A stretch of DNA of 9,692 nt from Pedobacter sp. UBA5917 (lineage in GTDB: Bacteria > Bacteroidota > Bacteroidia > Sphingobacteriales > Sphingobacteriaceae), in the NCBI RefSeq assembly GCF_002432345.1, contig NZ_DJDT01000122.1, positions 1 through 9,692 on the forward strand, read 5' to 3'. The notes beneath the pieces were generated by a model. The model was given only the letters and a program-made list of their open reading frames with translations. It was not told the origin of the DNA and did not search any database. Position 1 is the stretch's first letter. The number at the start of each line of letters is the position of its first letter. Positions 1-5,788 of the stretch are shown one piece after another. The position numbers and the translations under genes are program-made.

Positions 1-37
1 GAGTAGCTTAAAAGATTTGGCTATCGCCAGGTTTCCA

Positions 38-126
38 TAAATAGTAGCACAAACCCGAGTTAATAAACGGGATAGTAGCGGCAGCCTCCGATTTTTTCTA
101 TCGGAGCTATAGCGTATAGCCCGGCT
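38..126. repeat. Structured intergenic element made of several dyads
   Basis: Non-coding DNA beyond the 3' end of the DUF72 gene. It holds a perfect 7-bp hairpin (CTCCGAT at 86-92, ATCGGAG at 100-106), then an adjoining 6-bp hairpin with a 3-nt loop (GCTATA at 106-111, TATAGC at 115-120), and a bulged stem from CCCGAGTT (54-61) to AACGGG (65-70). ATAGTAGC occurs twice (41-48 and 72-79). On the minus strand it reads GGGCTATACGCT, then the hairpin, then CCGCTACTATCCC. From memory this resembles an intergenic repeat common in Bacteroidota genomes; I could not verify that. It could act as a 3' end structure for the DUF72 transcript, but no T-tract marks it as an intrinsic terminator. Confidence 0.5.
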
Positions 127-172
127 AACATTAAAATAATCGCTGCAATTGCTTTTCAAAATGATATGATTA

Positions 173-889
173 CTATTTTACCAAATCTTGCAATTGTTTA
201 GCATTTTGCAATGCTCCTGTACCCCATGTATTATTGAAATACACAAAAACCTCTTCCGTTGTATGTTCAATCTGTTGTTTAAAAGCTTTAATTACATGAA
301 TATCATACTCAGATTTGTACAAAATAGGTTTGCCGTGAAAACGGTAATAAATGGTTTCAGTATTTTGGATAACATCATCAGGCAGGGCAGAAGGGTAACT
401 CTGTCCGCTAAAAATAATGCTGTTTTTGGCCAGTTTTTTATAAATTTCTTCATCAAACCAACTGAGGTGGCGGAATTCTACCACATTTCTAAATTCTGGG
501 TTTAAATTTTCGATCAATAAGCTCAAACGTTCTTTACTGTAATCAAATTTCGGTGGAAACTGAAACAGCACGCAGCCCAATTTCTCTTTCAGTCCTAATT
601 GTATGGCTTCATAAAAATCATTGATCAGCTGTTTACATTCATTAAGCTGTTTGTAATGGGTAATTAAACGCGGAGCCTTAATGGTAAACACAAAATCGCC
701 TGGACTCTCGCCGTACCATTTATCAAACGACTTTTGCGTAGGCATTTTATAAAAAGTAGAATTGATTTCTATCGTATTAAAATGTTCGCAATAATATTTA
801 AACCAATCTTTTTGTGCCAATCCTTTAGGATAGAAAACTTCTTTCCATTCGCGGTAATAAAAGCCCGAACAACCAATATGCCATTTCAT
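173..889 (-). CDS. DUF72 domain-containing protein (YecE-like)
   Basis: A complete 238-residue protein that I place in the DUF72/YecE family from its motifs. These are the N-terminal GCSGFYYREW followed by FYP, then FNTIEINSTFY, the strand VFTIKAPRLITH, FQFPPKF, EFRHLSWF, and near the C-terminus YYRFHGK and VYFNNTW. The family is predicted to have a TIM-barrel-like fold, and its biochemical role is unknown, so no reaction is assigned. The length is usual for the family. There is no signal peptide or membrane segment, so it should be cytoplasmic. It starts 33 bases after the stop of the upstream small membrane-protein gene on the same strand, so the two are probably co-transcribed. The ATG at 889 is directly followed by the conserved beta strand, so little room exists for another start. 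Confidence 0.9.
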   Translation of the reverse strand: MKWHIGCSGFYYREWKEVFYPKGLAQKDWFKYYCEHFNTIEINSTFYKMPTQKSFDKWYGESPGDFVFTIKAPRLITHYKQLNECKQLINDFYEAIQLGLKEKLGCVLFQFPPKFDYSKERLSLLIENLNPEFRNVVEFRHLSWFDEEIYKKLAKNSIIFSGQSYPSALPDDVIQNTETIYYRFHGKPILYKSEYDIHVIKAFKQQIEHTTEEVFVYFNNTWGTGALQNAKQLQDLVK

Positions 890-922
890 GTATAGGAAAC
901 AGGTTGCAAACAGAAAGGTTTA

Positions 923-1222
923 TCAATCGCTATATACCGCAGTAAAAATGATTAACGAAATACCGATATATCCCGACAGTTTTAAATAAATGTTATTCTT
1001 CTTAAAAATAAATCCAAGTATTAGCATGATGAGCAAATACAAAAACGAAAGGATTAAAAATCCTGTAAAAGGAGAATGGCGGTTATGCTTCTGATCTAAA
1101 TGATTTAACGGAACGGAGAAAAATATTTCTATTACAACAGGCAAAATCCATCCGGTACAATAGCATATAAATATTGTCCAGGCGATAGGATTCTTTTTAA
1201 AAGCTTCGTTGGTTTCTTCCAT
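923..1222 (-). CDS. Small hypothetical three-helix membrane protein
   Basis: A 99-residue protein that I do not recognise. It starts with a short polar segment (MEETNEAFKKN), then has three hydrophobic stretches at about residues 13-37, 52-73 and 78-97. A polar loop rich in His, Asn and Lys (about 40-50) lies between the first two. Lysines at 74-75 and 81 border helices 2 and 3. It is predicted to be an inner-membrane protein with no visible catalytic motif. It lies 33 bases upstream of the DUF72 gene and probably shares its transcript. No clear Shine-Dalgarno or TAnnTTTG box stands just upstream, and the long-hairpin repeat at 1281-1363 lies within 60 bases of its start. The hydrophobic pattern and the absence of a competing frame support a real gene. 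Confidence 0.7.
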   Translation of the reverse strand: MEETNEAFKKNPIAWTIFICYCTGWILPVVIEIFFSVPLNHLDQKHNRHSPFTGFLILSFLYLLIMLILGFIFKKNNIYLKLSGYIGISLIIFTAVYSD

Positions 1223-1280
1223 TTTTTATTGTTAATACCCAGCTGTTGGAATGGTAACCCTGATTAATGCACAAAGATGC

Positions 1281-1363
1281 ATCATCTCGATTGGAGCATT
1301 GCGGAATGGAGAGATCTGCCTTGATAGATCTCTCGACTACGTTGCACTACGCTTGAGATGACG
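1281..1363. repeat. Long-hairpin palindromic repeat, copy 1
   Basis: An ~83-bp imperfect palindrome. The outer arms are TCATCTCGA (1282-1290) and TTGAGATGA (1353-1361), with one G-T pair. The inner arms are GAGAGATCT (1309-1317) and AGATCTCTC (1326-1334), perfect over 9 bp around an 8-nt loop. The sequence between the arms is also loosely complementary. The same architecture recurs at 2551-2634, so this is an interspersed repeat, similar in look to REP/BIME-type elements. It lies between the divergent small membrane-protein and lipoprotein genes. Confidence 0.85.
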
Positions 1364-1401
1364 GGATGAAGGATCTTTTAATCCAGTATAGCTTTTTGGT
1401 T

Positions 1402-1428
1402 TAAAATTTGCTCTGATCGGAGATCAGA
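1402..1428 (+). promoter_or_regulatory. Promoter-like box and dyad upstream of the lipoprotein gene
   Basis: TAAAATTTG (1402-1410) is close to the Bacteroidota -7 element TAnnTTTG but one base too long, and no clear -33 element is seen. A perfect 7-bp dyad with a 3-nt loop follows at once: TCTGATC (1412-1418), GGA, GATCAGA (1422-1428). It would form a hairpin near the 5' end of the lipoprotein mRNA or serve as a binding site. The assignment is tentative; the dyad itself is certain. Confidence 0.35.
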
Positions 1429-1451
1429 TTATGAAAACAAATTAAAAAACT

Positions 1452-2402
1452 ATGAAAACACTCTTTAAATTAACTGCCCTTGCGCTCGTACTTTCGGTTA
1501 CAGCATGCAAAAATGGTGGTAAAAAAGACAGCAACGACAAAACATCCTATGCCGAAGCCGATGAAAAAGATGTAAATGCCATTATCGAATACAATAATGT
1601 GGTGGTAAGCTTTACAGATAAGAACAATAGTTACCTCAAGAGTCTTGAAAGCAATTTAGAAAGAATTGAGAAAGGCCTGCAGAAACCAAATGACCGTTTT
1701 GCTTTTCTGGGCTTAATGACGCCTTTTTCTATGAGTACCATTAGTAATAGCAAGATAAAACCCGATACCCCTCCAAATGCTTTAAACAGCAATGATCAAA
1801 AGTTTTTCAAAGAGAATGTGGTCGCTATGACTAAAGTGCTGGATGGTATTAAAGCAACCTACAAATCGCTGGATGAATATATCAAAGCCGAAGATTGGAA
1901 AGATGACAAAGGTGTTAAAGGAAAAGCCCTGGTAGATTCTATTTATAGCATGGGCAAAAAATACTACACCTATGATGAAGTGGTACTGGCAAAACTGAAT
2001 ATTATCGGCGATGATGCCGAACGGGTAATTTTGAAAACACATCCGTTAAAAGAGTATATTTTCGCTTTAAAAGACGATAGGAACAAAGTAGCCGAGTTTA
2101 CCAAACTATTAGCCGACAATAAAAACTATAAAGCTATAGAAGCGAAAGCTAAAACTGCCTATCAGGCACTTGAAGATCAGTATAATAAACAGGTGGCAAT
2201 GGCAGCGCCGGATGCAGCCAAATTCCCTGGAAAAGATGGCTATTTCAGAAATTTTAACGAAAGGTTAAACGACTATTTAATTGCTGCACGCAAAATGATG
2301 CGCGATGCATCTGCATCGGGCAAGTTAACCGAATATAATATCGAAGAACTGGTTAGGAAACAGGATAGTATGCGGTCTGCCTACAATAATTTTGTTGACT
2401 AA
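1452..2402 (+). CDS. DUF3829 (YiiG-like) family lipoprotein
   Basis: A 316-residue predicted lipoprotein. It has a short basic N-terminus (MKTLFK), a hydrophobic core, and a lipobox ending VTAC with Cys19 as the predicted lipidated residue. The mature protein is lysine- and aspartate-rich and mostly helical. The overall pattern (YNNVVVSF near the start, YKSLDEYIKAEDWKDDKG in the middle, YNNFVD at the end) fits the DUF3829/YiiG-like family, whose function is not established. No acidic cluster follows Cys19, so outer-leaflet surface export is not indicated and a periplasm-facing location is more likely. It stands alone on the plus strand between two copies of the long-hairpin repeat. The ATG at 1452 is preferred because the in-frame ATG at 1431 is followed by a stop after four codons. 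Confidence 0.8.
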   Translation: MKTLFKLTALALVLSVTACKNGGKKDSNDKTSYAEADEKDVNAIIEYNNVVVSFTDKNNSYLKSLESNLERIEKGLQKPNDRFAFLGLMTPFSMSTISNSKIKPDTPPNALNSNDQKFFKENVVAMTKVLDGIKATYKSLDEYIKAEDWKDDKGVKGKALVDSIYSMGKKYYTYDEVVLAKLNIIGDDAERVILKTHPLKEYIFALKDDRNKVAEFTKLLADNKNYKAIEAKAKTAYQALEDQYNKQVAMAAPDAAKFPGKDGYFRNFNERLNDYLIAARKMMRDASASGKLTEYNIEELVRKQDSMRSAYNNFVD

Positions 2403-2550
2403 CTTTTAAAAAGAGGTTGGATGACCAGCTGAGTTCCCCGATGAAAAATTGGGACAAATAGTCGAAACGACTTCAATGAGGTTAAGGTTCTTTGACATTT
2501 CGTTAAGCTCATGCAGGCTAAGCTACCATGGACAGACTCCAATAAAAACC

Positions 2551-2634
2551 GTCATCTCGACTGAAACGCAGTGTAATGGAGAGATCTGCCTCGAGATAGA
2601 TCTCTCGACTTCGTTGCACTTCGCTCGAGATGAC
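2551..2634. repeat. Long-hairpin palindromic repeat, copy 2
   Basis: An 84-bp palindrome with perfect 10-bp outer arms, GTCATCTCGA (2551-2560) and TCGAGATGAC (2625-2634). It also has perfect 9-bp inner arms, GAGAGATCT (2579-2587) and AGATCTCTC (2598-2606), with a 10-nt loop. Between them, CTGAAACGCAGTGTAATG faces GACTTCGTTGCACTTCGC, which pairs in part when G-T pairs are allowed. This is the better preserved of the two copies (the other is at 1281-1363). Confidence 0.88.
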
Positions 2635-2743
2635 GAATCTCTGGAGTAGCCATTTCATTTAGCATATCTGTCATTAATATTGATTTTTATGCAATAAATT
2701 ATTCCTCAGAATGACAATCCAATTTTTGAATATCCTTTAAAAC

Positions 2744-2780
2744 AAAAAAACCGATGCCAAAAGCATCGGTTTTTATTTTA
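2744..2780 (-). terminator. Intrinsic terminator of dnaJ (possibly bidirectional)
   Basis: A perfect 7-bp GC-containing stem, CCGATGC (2751-2757) and GCATCGG (2763-2769), with a 5-nt loop. It is flanked by seven A on the left and five T on the right. On the minus strand it lies 12 bases beyond the dnaJ stop and is followed by a run of T, which is the expected form. The symmetric A and T tracts mean it could also stop plus-strand transcription from the lipoprotein gene. Confidence 0.9.
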
Positions 2781-2791
2781 TGTATCATTCG

Positions 2792-3955
2792 TTACTCGAA
2801 ATATTCTTTCATTCTTTCGAAGAAACTTTTGTCATTTTTACCTGGCTGAGGCTTAAAGTTTGGCGATTCGCGCAACTTCTCTAAAGCACTGCGTTCTTCG
2901 CTGCTTAAAGCTTTTGGTGTCCAGATGTTGATGTGGATAATTTCATCACCCCTGTGGTACGAATTTACCTCTGGTAAACCTTTACCTTTTAAACGCAATA
3001 ATTTTCCGCTCTGGGTACCTGGATCGATTTTAATTTTTGCTTTTCCATCAATGGTAGGCACTTCAATGCTCATGCCTAAAGCTGCATCAACAAAACTTAA
3101 GTGTAGATCGTAAACCACATTGTTACCTTCGCGTTTTAATGTTTCGTGGGGCACCTCTTCGATCAAAATAATCAAATCGCCAGGGATACCGCCATTTGGT
3201 GCGGCATTTCCTTTACCGCTCATGCTTAACTGCATACCTTCGCTTACACCGGCAGGAATGTTAATGGTAATGGTTTCTTCGCCACGTACCACACCATCGC
3301 CATGGCAAACTGTACATTTAGAAGTAATCTGTTGTCCGCTTCCGTTACAGGTAGGGCAGGTAGATGCGGTTTGCATCTGTCCCAAAATGGTATTGGTTAC
3401 CCTACGTACCTGGCCACTGCCACCGCAGGTACCACAGGTACTTACCGATGATTTATCTTTTGCGCCAGAGCCATCGCAGGTTTTACAAACGATCAGTTTA
3501 TTAACCTTGATTTTCTTTTCGGCACCGTGTGCAATTTCTTCAAGGGTTAATTTAACTTTGATACGTAGGTTAGAACCTTTGGCAACCCTACGGCCGCCAC
3601 GTTGCTGACCACCGCCACCACCACCGAAAAAGCTCTCGAAAGGGTTGTGACCACCGAAAATATCCCCGAAATTGCTGAAGATATCGTCCATGTTCATGTT
3701 GCCGCCGCCGTAACCACCTGATGCGCTGCTGCCTACACCGGCATGACCAAACTGATCATAACGCTGTTTCTTTTCAGCACTGCTTAATACCTCGTAGGCT
3801 TCTGCAGCTTCCTTAAATTTATCTTCGGCAGCCTTATCGCCAGGGTTTTTATCCGGGTGATATTTAATTGCCATCTTACGATAAGCTTTCTTTATCTCGT
3901 CAGCAGCTGCGCTCTTGCTTACGCCTAATACGTCGTAATAATCTCTTTTACTCAT
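2792..3955 (-). CDS. dnaJ: Molecular chaperone DnaJ (Hsp40, type I)
   Basis: A full-length 387-residue class I J-protein. It stimulates the ATPase of DnaK and delivers unfolded clients to it in the cytoplasm. The J domain spans about residues 1-70 with the DnaK-contacting HPD at 33-35. A Gly/Phe-rich linker follows (about 71-120, including DIFGG and a six-glycine run). The zinc-binding domain has four CxxCxGxG-type repeats with Cys pairs 157/160, 174/177, 200/203 and 214/217. The last repeat reads CTVCHGDG, with Asp in place of the usual small residue. The C-terminal client-binding domains run from about 225 to 350. It follows grpE on the same strand after a 180-bp spacer that contains two diverged direct repeats. 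dnaK and hrcA are absent, and no CIRCE-like operator was seen. The start is fixed by MSKRDYYDVLGV, the usual J-domain beginning. Confidence 0.98.
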   Translation of the reverse strand: MSKRDYYDVLGVSKSAAADEIKKAYRKMAIKYHPDKNPGDKAAEDKFKEAAEAYEVLSSAEKKQRYDQFGHAGVGSSASGGYGGGNMNMDDIFSNFGDIFGGHNPFESFFGGGGGGQQRGGRRVAKGSNLRIKVKLTLEEIAHGAEKKIKVNKLIVCKTCDGSGAKDKSSVSTCGTCGGSGQVRRVTNTILGQMQTASTCPTCNGSGQQITSKCTVCHGDGVVRGEETITINIPAGVSEGMQLSMSGKGNAAPNGGIPGDLIILIEEVPHETLKREGNNVVYDLHLSFVDAALGMSIEVPTIDGKAKIKIDPGTQSGKLLRLKGKGLPEVNSYHRGDEIIHINIWTPKALSSEERSALEKLRESPNFKPQPGKNDKSFFERMKEYFE

Positions 3956-3966
3956 TTTCTTTATAA

Positions 3967-4071
3967 CATGTTGAAATGTTTGAATGTTGAAACGTTCAAT
4001 GTTTCCGGCTCAAACAAATACCCAGTTTTTTTTAATGTTGGAATGTTATAATGTTAAAACGTTCCAATTTT
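3967..4071. repeat. Pair of diverged direct repeats in the grpE-dnaJ spacer
   Basis: Two ~37-nt segments, at about 3968-4004 and 4035-4071, align without gaps at roughly 30 of 37 positions by eye. Both are built from iterated AATGTT-like words and end in an AACGTTC core (on the minus strand GAACGTT then CAACATT words). They lie 67 nt apart, directly upstream of dnaJ. The iterated-word structure suggests an interspersed AT-rich repeat and not a conventional promoter. Confidence 0.6.
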
Positions 4072-4135
4072 ACAACCTTTCAATTTGAAAGCTTACTTGT
4101 TTGGAGTAATATTTTAACTTTCCAACCTTCTACCT

Positions 4136-4717
4136 TTATTGCCCAACTACTACTTTAGCAAAGCGGATCACATTATCATTTAAAGTATAACCTTTTTCTA
4201 CCTCGTCGATTACTTTTCCTTTAAGTTCTTCGGTAGGGGCAGGGATATTGGTAATAGCTTCATGGAAATCGGTATTAAACGGCTGGTTGATGCTTTCTAC
4301 ATCTTTTAAACCTTTTTGTGCCAAAGTATTTTTCAACTTATGGCTTACCAATAATATACCTTCTTTAACAGGTGCAACATCGGCAGCGGTTTCCATTGCT
4401 TTCAAAGCGCGGTCGAAATCATCTAAAACAGGTAAAAGTGATACAATTACATCTTTGCCGGCTGTTTGCAACAGTTCTACACGTTCTTTTTGTGTACGGC
4501 GTTTGTAATTGTCAAATTCAGCGTATAAACGTAAATATTTGTCGTTAAGCTGTTGTACCTCTGCCTGCAATTTTTCTTCTGCAGTTAATTCTGGTGCCTG
4601 CTCAGTTTCATTTGTAGAAGCATCAGTATTCTCTACATTCTCAGCAGTATTTTCTGATGTATTTTCAGTATTCATTATATTTTCTTCTTTATCGTTATTT
4701 TTCTTCTTATTAAACAT
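4136..4717 (-). CDS. grpE: Nucleotide exchange factor GrpE
   Basis: A 193-residue GrpE, the homodimeric factor that releases ADP from DnaK. The N-terminal ~45 residues are low-complexity and rich in Asn, Thr and Glu. A long coiled-coil helix follows (about 45-100; LRLYAEFDNYKRRTQKE is typical). The C-terminal beta head carries the family marks FNTDFHEAI (147-155) and the ending KGYTLNDNVIRFAKVVV (175-191). The length is normal for the family. I keep the ATG at 4717 (MFNKKK), although Met15 at 4675 could also serve because the segment between is unconserved low-complexity sequence. It lies upstream of dnaJ, a common Bacteroidota arrangement, and is probably transcribed with it under stress control. 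I saw no clear promoter, only a 5-bp dyad GTTGA/TCAAC at 4742-4753. Confidence 0.97.
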   Translation of the reverse strand: MFNKKKNNDKEENIMNTENTSENTAENVENTDASTNETEQAPELTAEEKLQAEVQQLNDKYLRLYAEFDNYKRRTQKERVELLQTAGKDVIVSLLPVLDDFDRALKAMETAADVAPVKEGILLVSHKLKNTLAQKGLKDVESINQPFNTDFHEAITNIPAPTEELKGKVIDEVEKGYTLNDNVIRFAKVVVGQ

Positions 4718-4771
4718 AATACTAGGCTGAATTTTTTTTGTGTTGATCTCAACTATTTTGCCATAAACGTA

Positions 4772-4840
4772 AATCAGCCAAGCTGTCAGATTTATTTGGA
4801 TTTATCTGAACAGATTGGCTGATTAGCTGACGGATGTCAG
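4772..4840. terminator. Two adjacent hairpins between ftsE and grpE
   Basis: A long interrupted stem pairs AATCAGCCAA (4772-4781) with TTGGCTGATT (4815-4824). It continues inward with CTGT/ACAG and CAGAT/ATCTG around a 12-nt loop, interrupted only by one mismatch and one bulge. A second hairpin, CTGAC-GGAT-GTCAG (4827-4840), follows directly, and on the plus strand TTTTTT comes just after it. ftsE ends at 4847 on the minus strand, so these structures begin 7 bases past its stop. They are probably the transcript end of the ftsE operon. The T-run, however, is on the plus-strand side, so the terminator reading for the minus strand is uncertain. Confidence 0.5.
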
Positions 4841-4846
4841 AATTTT

Positions 4847-5530
4847 TTATACAATTTGGGCATCTTCATGCACAATTCCGTTTTCACATTTGATAATGCG
4901 TGAAGGGAAAGTACGGATGATGTGATAATCGTGCGTGGCCATTAAAACCGCGGTTCCGGCCTGGCTGATCTGCTTTAGAAGTGTTACAATTTCTTCTGAT
5001 GTTTCAGGATCCAAGTTACCCGTAGGTTCATCGGCAAGGATAATTTCGGGATCGTTTAACAAAGCCCTGGCAATTACGATACGCTGTTGCTCACCGCCCG
5101 AAATTTCGTGGGGCATTTTTTTGATCTTCGAGCGTAAACCTACTTTATCCAAAACATCTTTAATGCGCTCATTAATCAGTTTTTCATCCTTCCAGCCTGT
5201 TGCTTTTAATACGAATTCGAGGTTTTTCTCGATGGTACGATCGGTAAGCAACTGGAAATCCTGGAATACTACACCCAATTTACGGCGCAAAAACGGCACC
5301 TGACTTTCTTTTAGGTTTTTAAGGTCGAAACCGGCAATATTGCCCTCACCGTTACCGATATGAAGATCGCCATATAATATTTTAAGCAAACTACTCTTAC
5401 CCGAACCTGTTTGACCGATCAGGAACACAAAATCGTCTTTTCCGATGTGTAAATTTACGTTTGAGAGGACTAAATGTTTCTGTTGAAAAACATCAACGTT
5501 GCTTAAATGAATTACTGAATTGCCTGCCAT
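4847..5530 (-). CDS. ftsE: Cell division ATP-binding protein FtsE
   Basis: A 227-residue ABC ATPase with every motif intact: Walker A GQTGSGKS (39-46), Q-loop Gln90 in VVFQDFQLL, signature ISGGEQQR (143-150), Walker B IILADEPT (163-170) with the D-loop GNLDP, and the switch His200 in ATHDYH. The EPTGNLDP form and short length match the FtsE/LolD/MacB group. I favour FtsE because of FQDFQLLTDRTI and the solitary, core-gene setting. FtsE pairs with the membrane protein FtsX to control septal peptidoglycan hydrolases. No ftsX is in this window, and in Bacteroidota the two genes are often unlinked. The ATG is 3 bases past the stop of the upstream small-protein gene, so the two are almost certainly one operon with coupled translation. 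A LolD-like transporter ATPase is the main alternative. Confidence 0.88.
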   Translation of the reverse strand: MAGNSVIHLSNVDVFQQKHLVLSNVNLHIGKDDFVFLIGQTGSGKSSLLKILYGDLHIGNGEGNIAGFDLKNLKESQVPFLRRKLGVVFQDFQLLTDRTIEKNLEFVLKATGWKDEKLINERIKDVLDKVGLRSKIKKMPHEISGGEQQRIVIARALLNDPEIILADEPTGNLDPETSEEIVTLLKQISQAGTAVLMATHDYHIIRTFPSRIIKCENGIVHEDAQIV

Positions 5531-5533
5531 ATT

Positions 5534-5761
5534 TTATATTTCCAATTTTGCAATCTGCCCAAAAGGCAAATCTTTAACCATTTCCATAATGTAATCCTGC
5601 TTGTCGCCAAGCCCCAGTTTTTCCAACGATTTATCAGGCCTATCAACCCTAAAATAAGCTAAAAGCGTAAACTTGTCGTCTCTTAACTGTACGTAATCCG
5701 GAATTTTGGCTATGCCTTTTACTTTAACGATATACATTGTGCTCAAAAATAGCATTTCCAA
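5534..5761 (-). CDS. Uncharacterised small protein encoded directly upstream of ftsE
   Basis: A 75-residue protein from the ATG at 5761, or 67 residues from Met9 at 5737, which I prefer because MYIVKVKG looks like the true first beta strand and a TAnnTTTG-like box overlaps the extra codons. It has no signal peptide or membrane helix. It contains two strand-like segments (MYIVKVKGIAKI, FTLLAYFRV), then a charged helical part (PDKSLEKLGLGDKQDYIMEMVKDL) and a short end PFGQIAKLEI. I recall similar small Bacteroidota proteins labelled fructose-6-phosphate aldolase. That cannot be right at this length, since the aldolase has about 220 residues. It ends 3 bases before ftsE, so it is co-expressed with it. 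The function is unknown; a role linked to FtsE or simple operon sharing are both possible. Confidence 0.8.
   Translation of the reverse strand: MEMLFLSTMYIVKVKGIAKIPDYVQLRDDKFTLLAYFRVDRPDKSLEKLGLGDKQDYIMEMVKDLPFGQIAKLEI
5744..5751 (-). promoter_or_regulatory. Candidate -7 box for the small protein-ftsE operon
   Basis: On the minus strand TATTTTTG matches the Bacteroidota -7 consensus TAnnTTTG and ends six bases before the ATG at 5737. A transcript from here would have almost no leader, which would rule out the ATG at 5761 and favour the 67-residue start. No good -33 TTG is seen at the right distance, so the call is tentative. Read-through from the adhesin gene, only 27 bases upstream, is an alternative. 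Confidence 0.35.
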
Positions 5762-5788
5762 TTGAGAAGCGAAAGTAAGAACCCCTTT

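Larger units (their letters stand above)
2403..2791. other. 389-bp gene-free region between lipoprotein and dnaJ
   Basis: I find no credible coding sequence here. The region contains a small AGTCG/CGACT dyad (2460-2472), a degenerate copy of the short palindromic repeat (about 2486-2514), a full copy of the long-hairpin repeat (2551-2634), a fragment resembling the end of the short repeat (about 2699-2717), and the dnaJ terminator (2744-2780). It appears to be a landing zone for repeats between two convergent transcripts. Confidence 0.7.

Noticed and set aside
188..505. 105-codon plus-strand frame opposite the DUF72 gene
   Set aside because: It is entirely antisense to a well-recognised DUF72 protein and has no features of its own.
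2449..2649. 66-codon plus-strand reading frame
   Set aside because: Its second half is a translation of the long-hairpin repeat at 2551-2634 and the rest reads degenerate repeat sequence; no family resemblance or promoter.
3120..3608. 162-codon plus-strand frame opposite dnaJ
   Set aside because: It lies wholly antisense to the strongly conserved zinc-finger and C-terminal part of DnaJ, and its Pro/Leu/Cys-rich product is an artefact of that region's composition.
2792..4717. Broken hrcA-grpE-dnaK-dnaJ heat-shock operon
   Set aside because: A grpE-dnaJ pair without hrcA and dnaK is a normal arrangement in Bacteroidota, so it is not evidence of loss.
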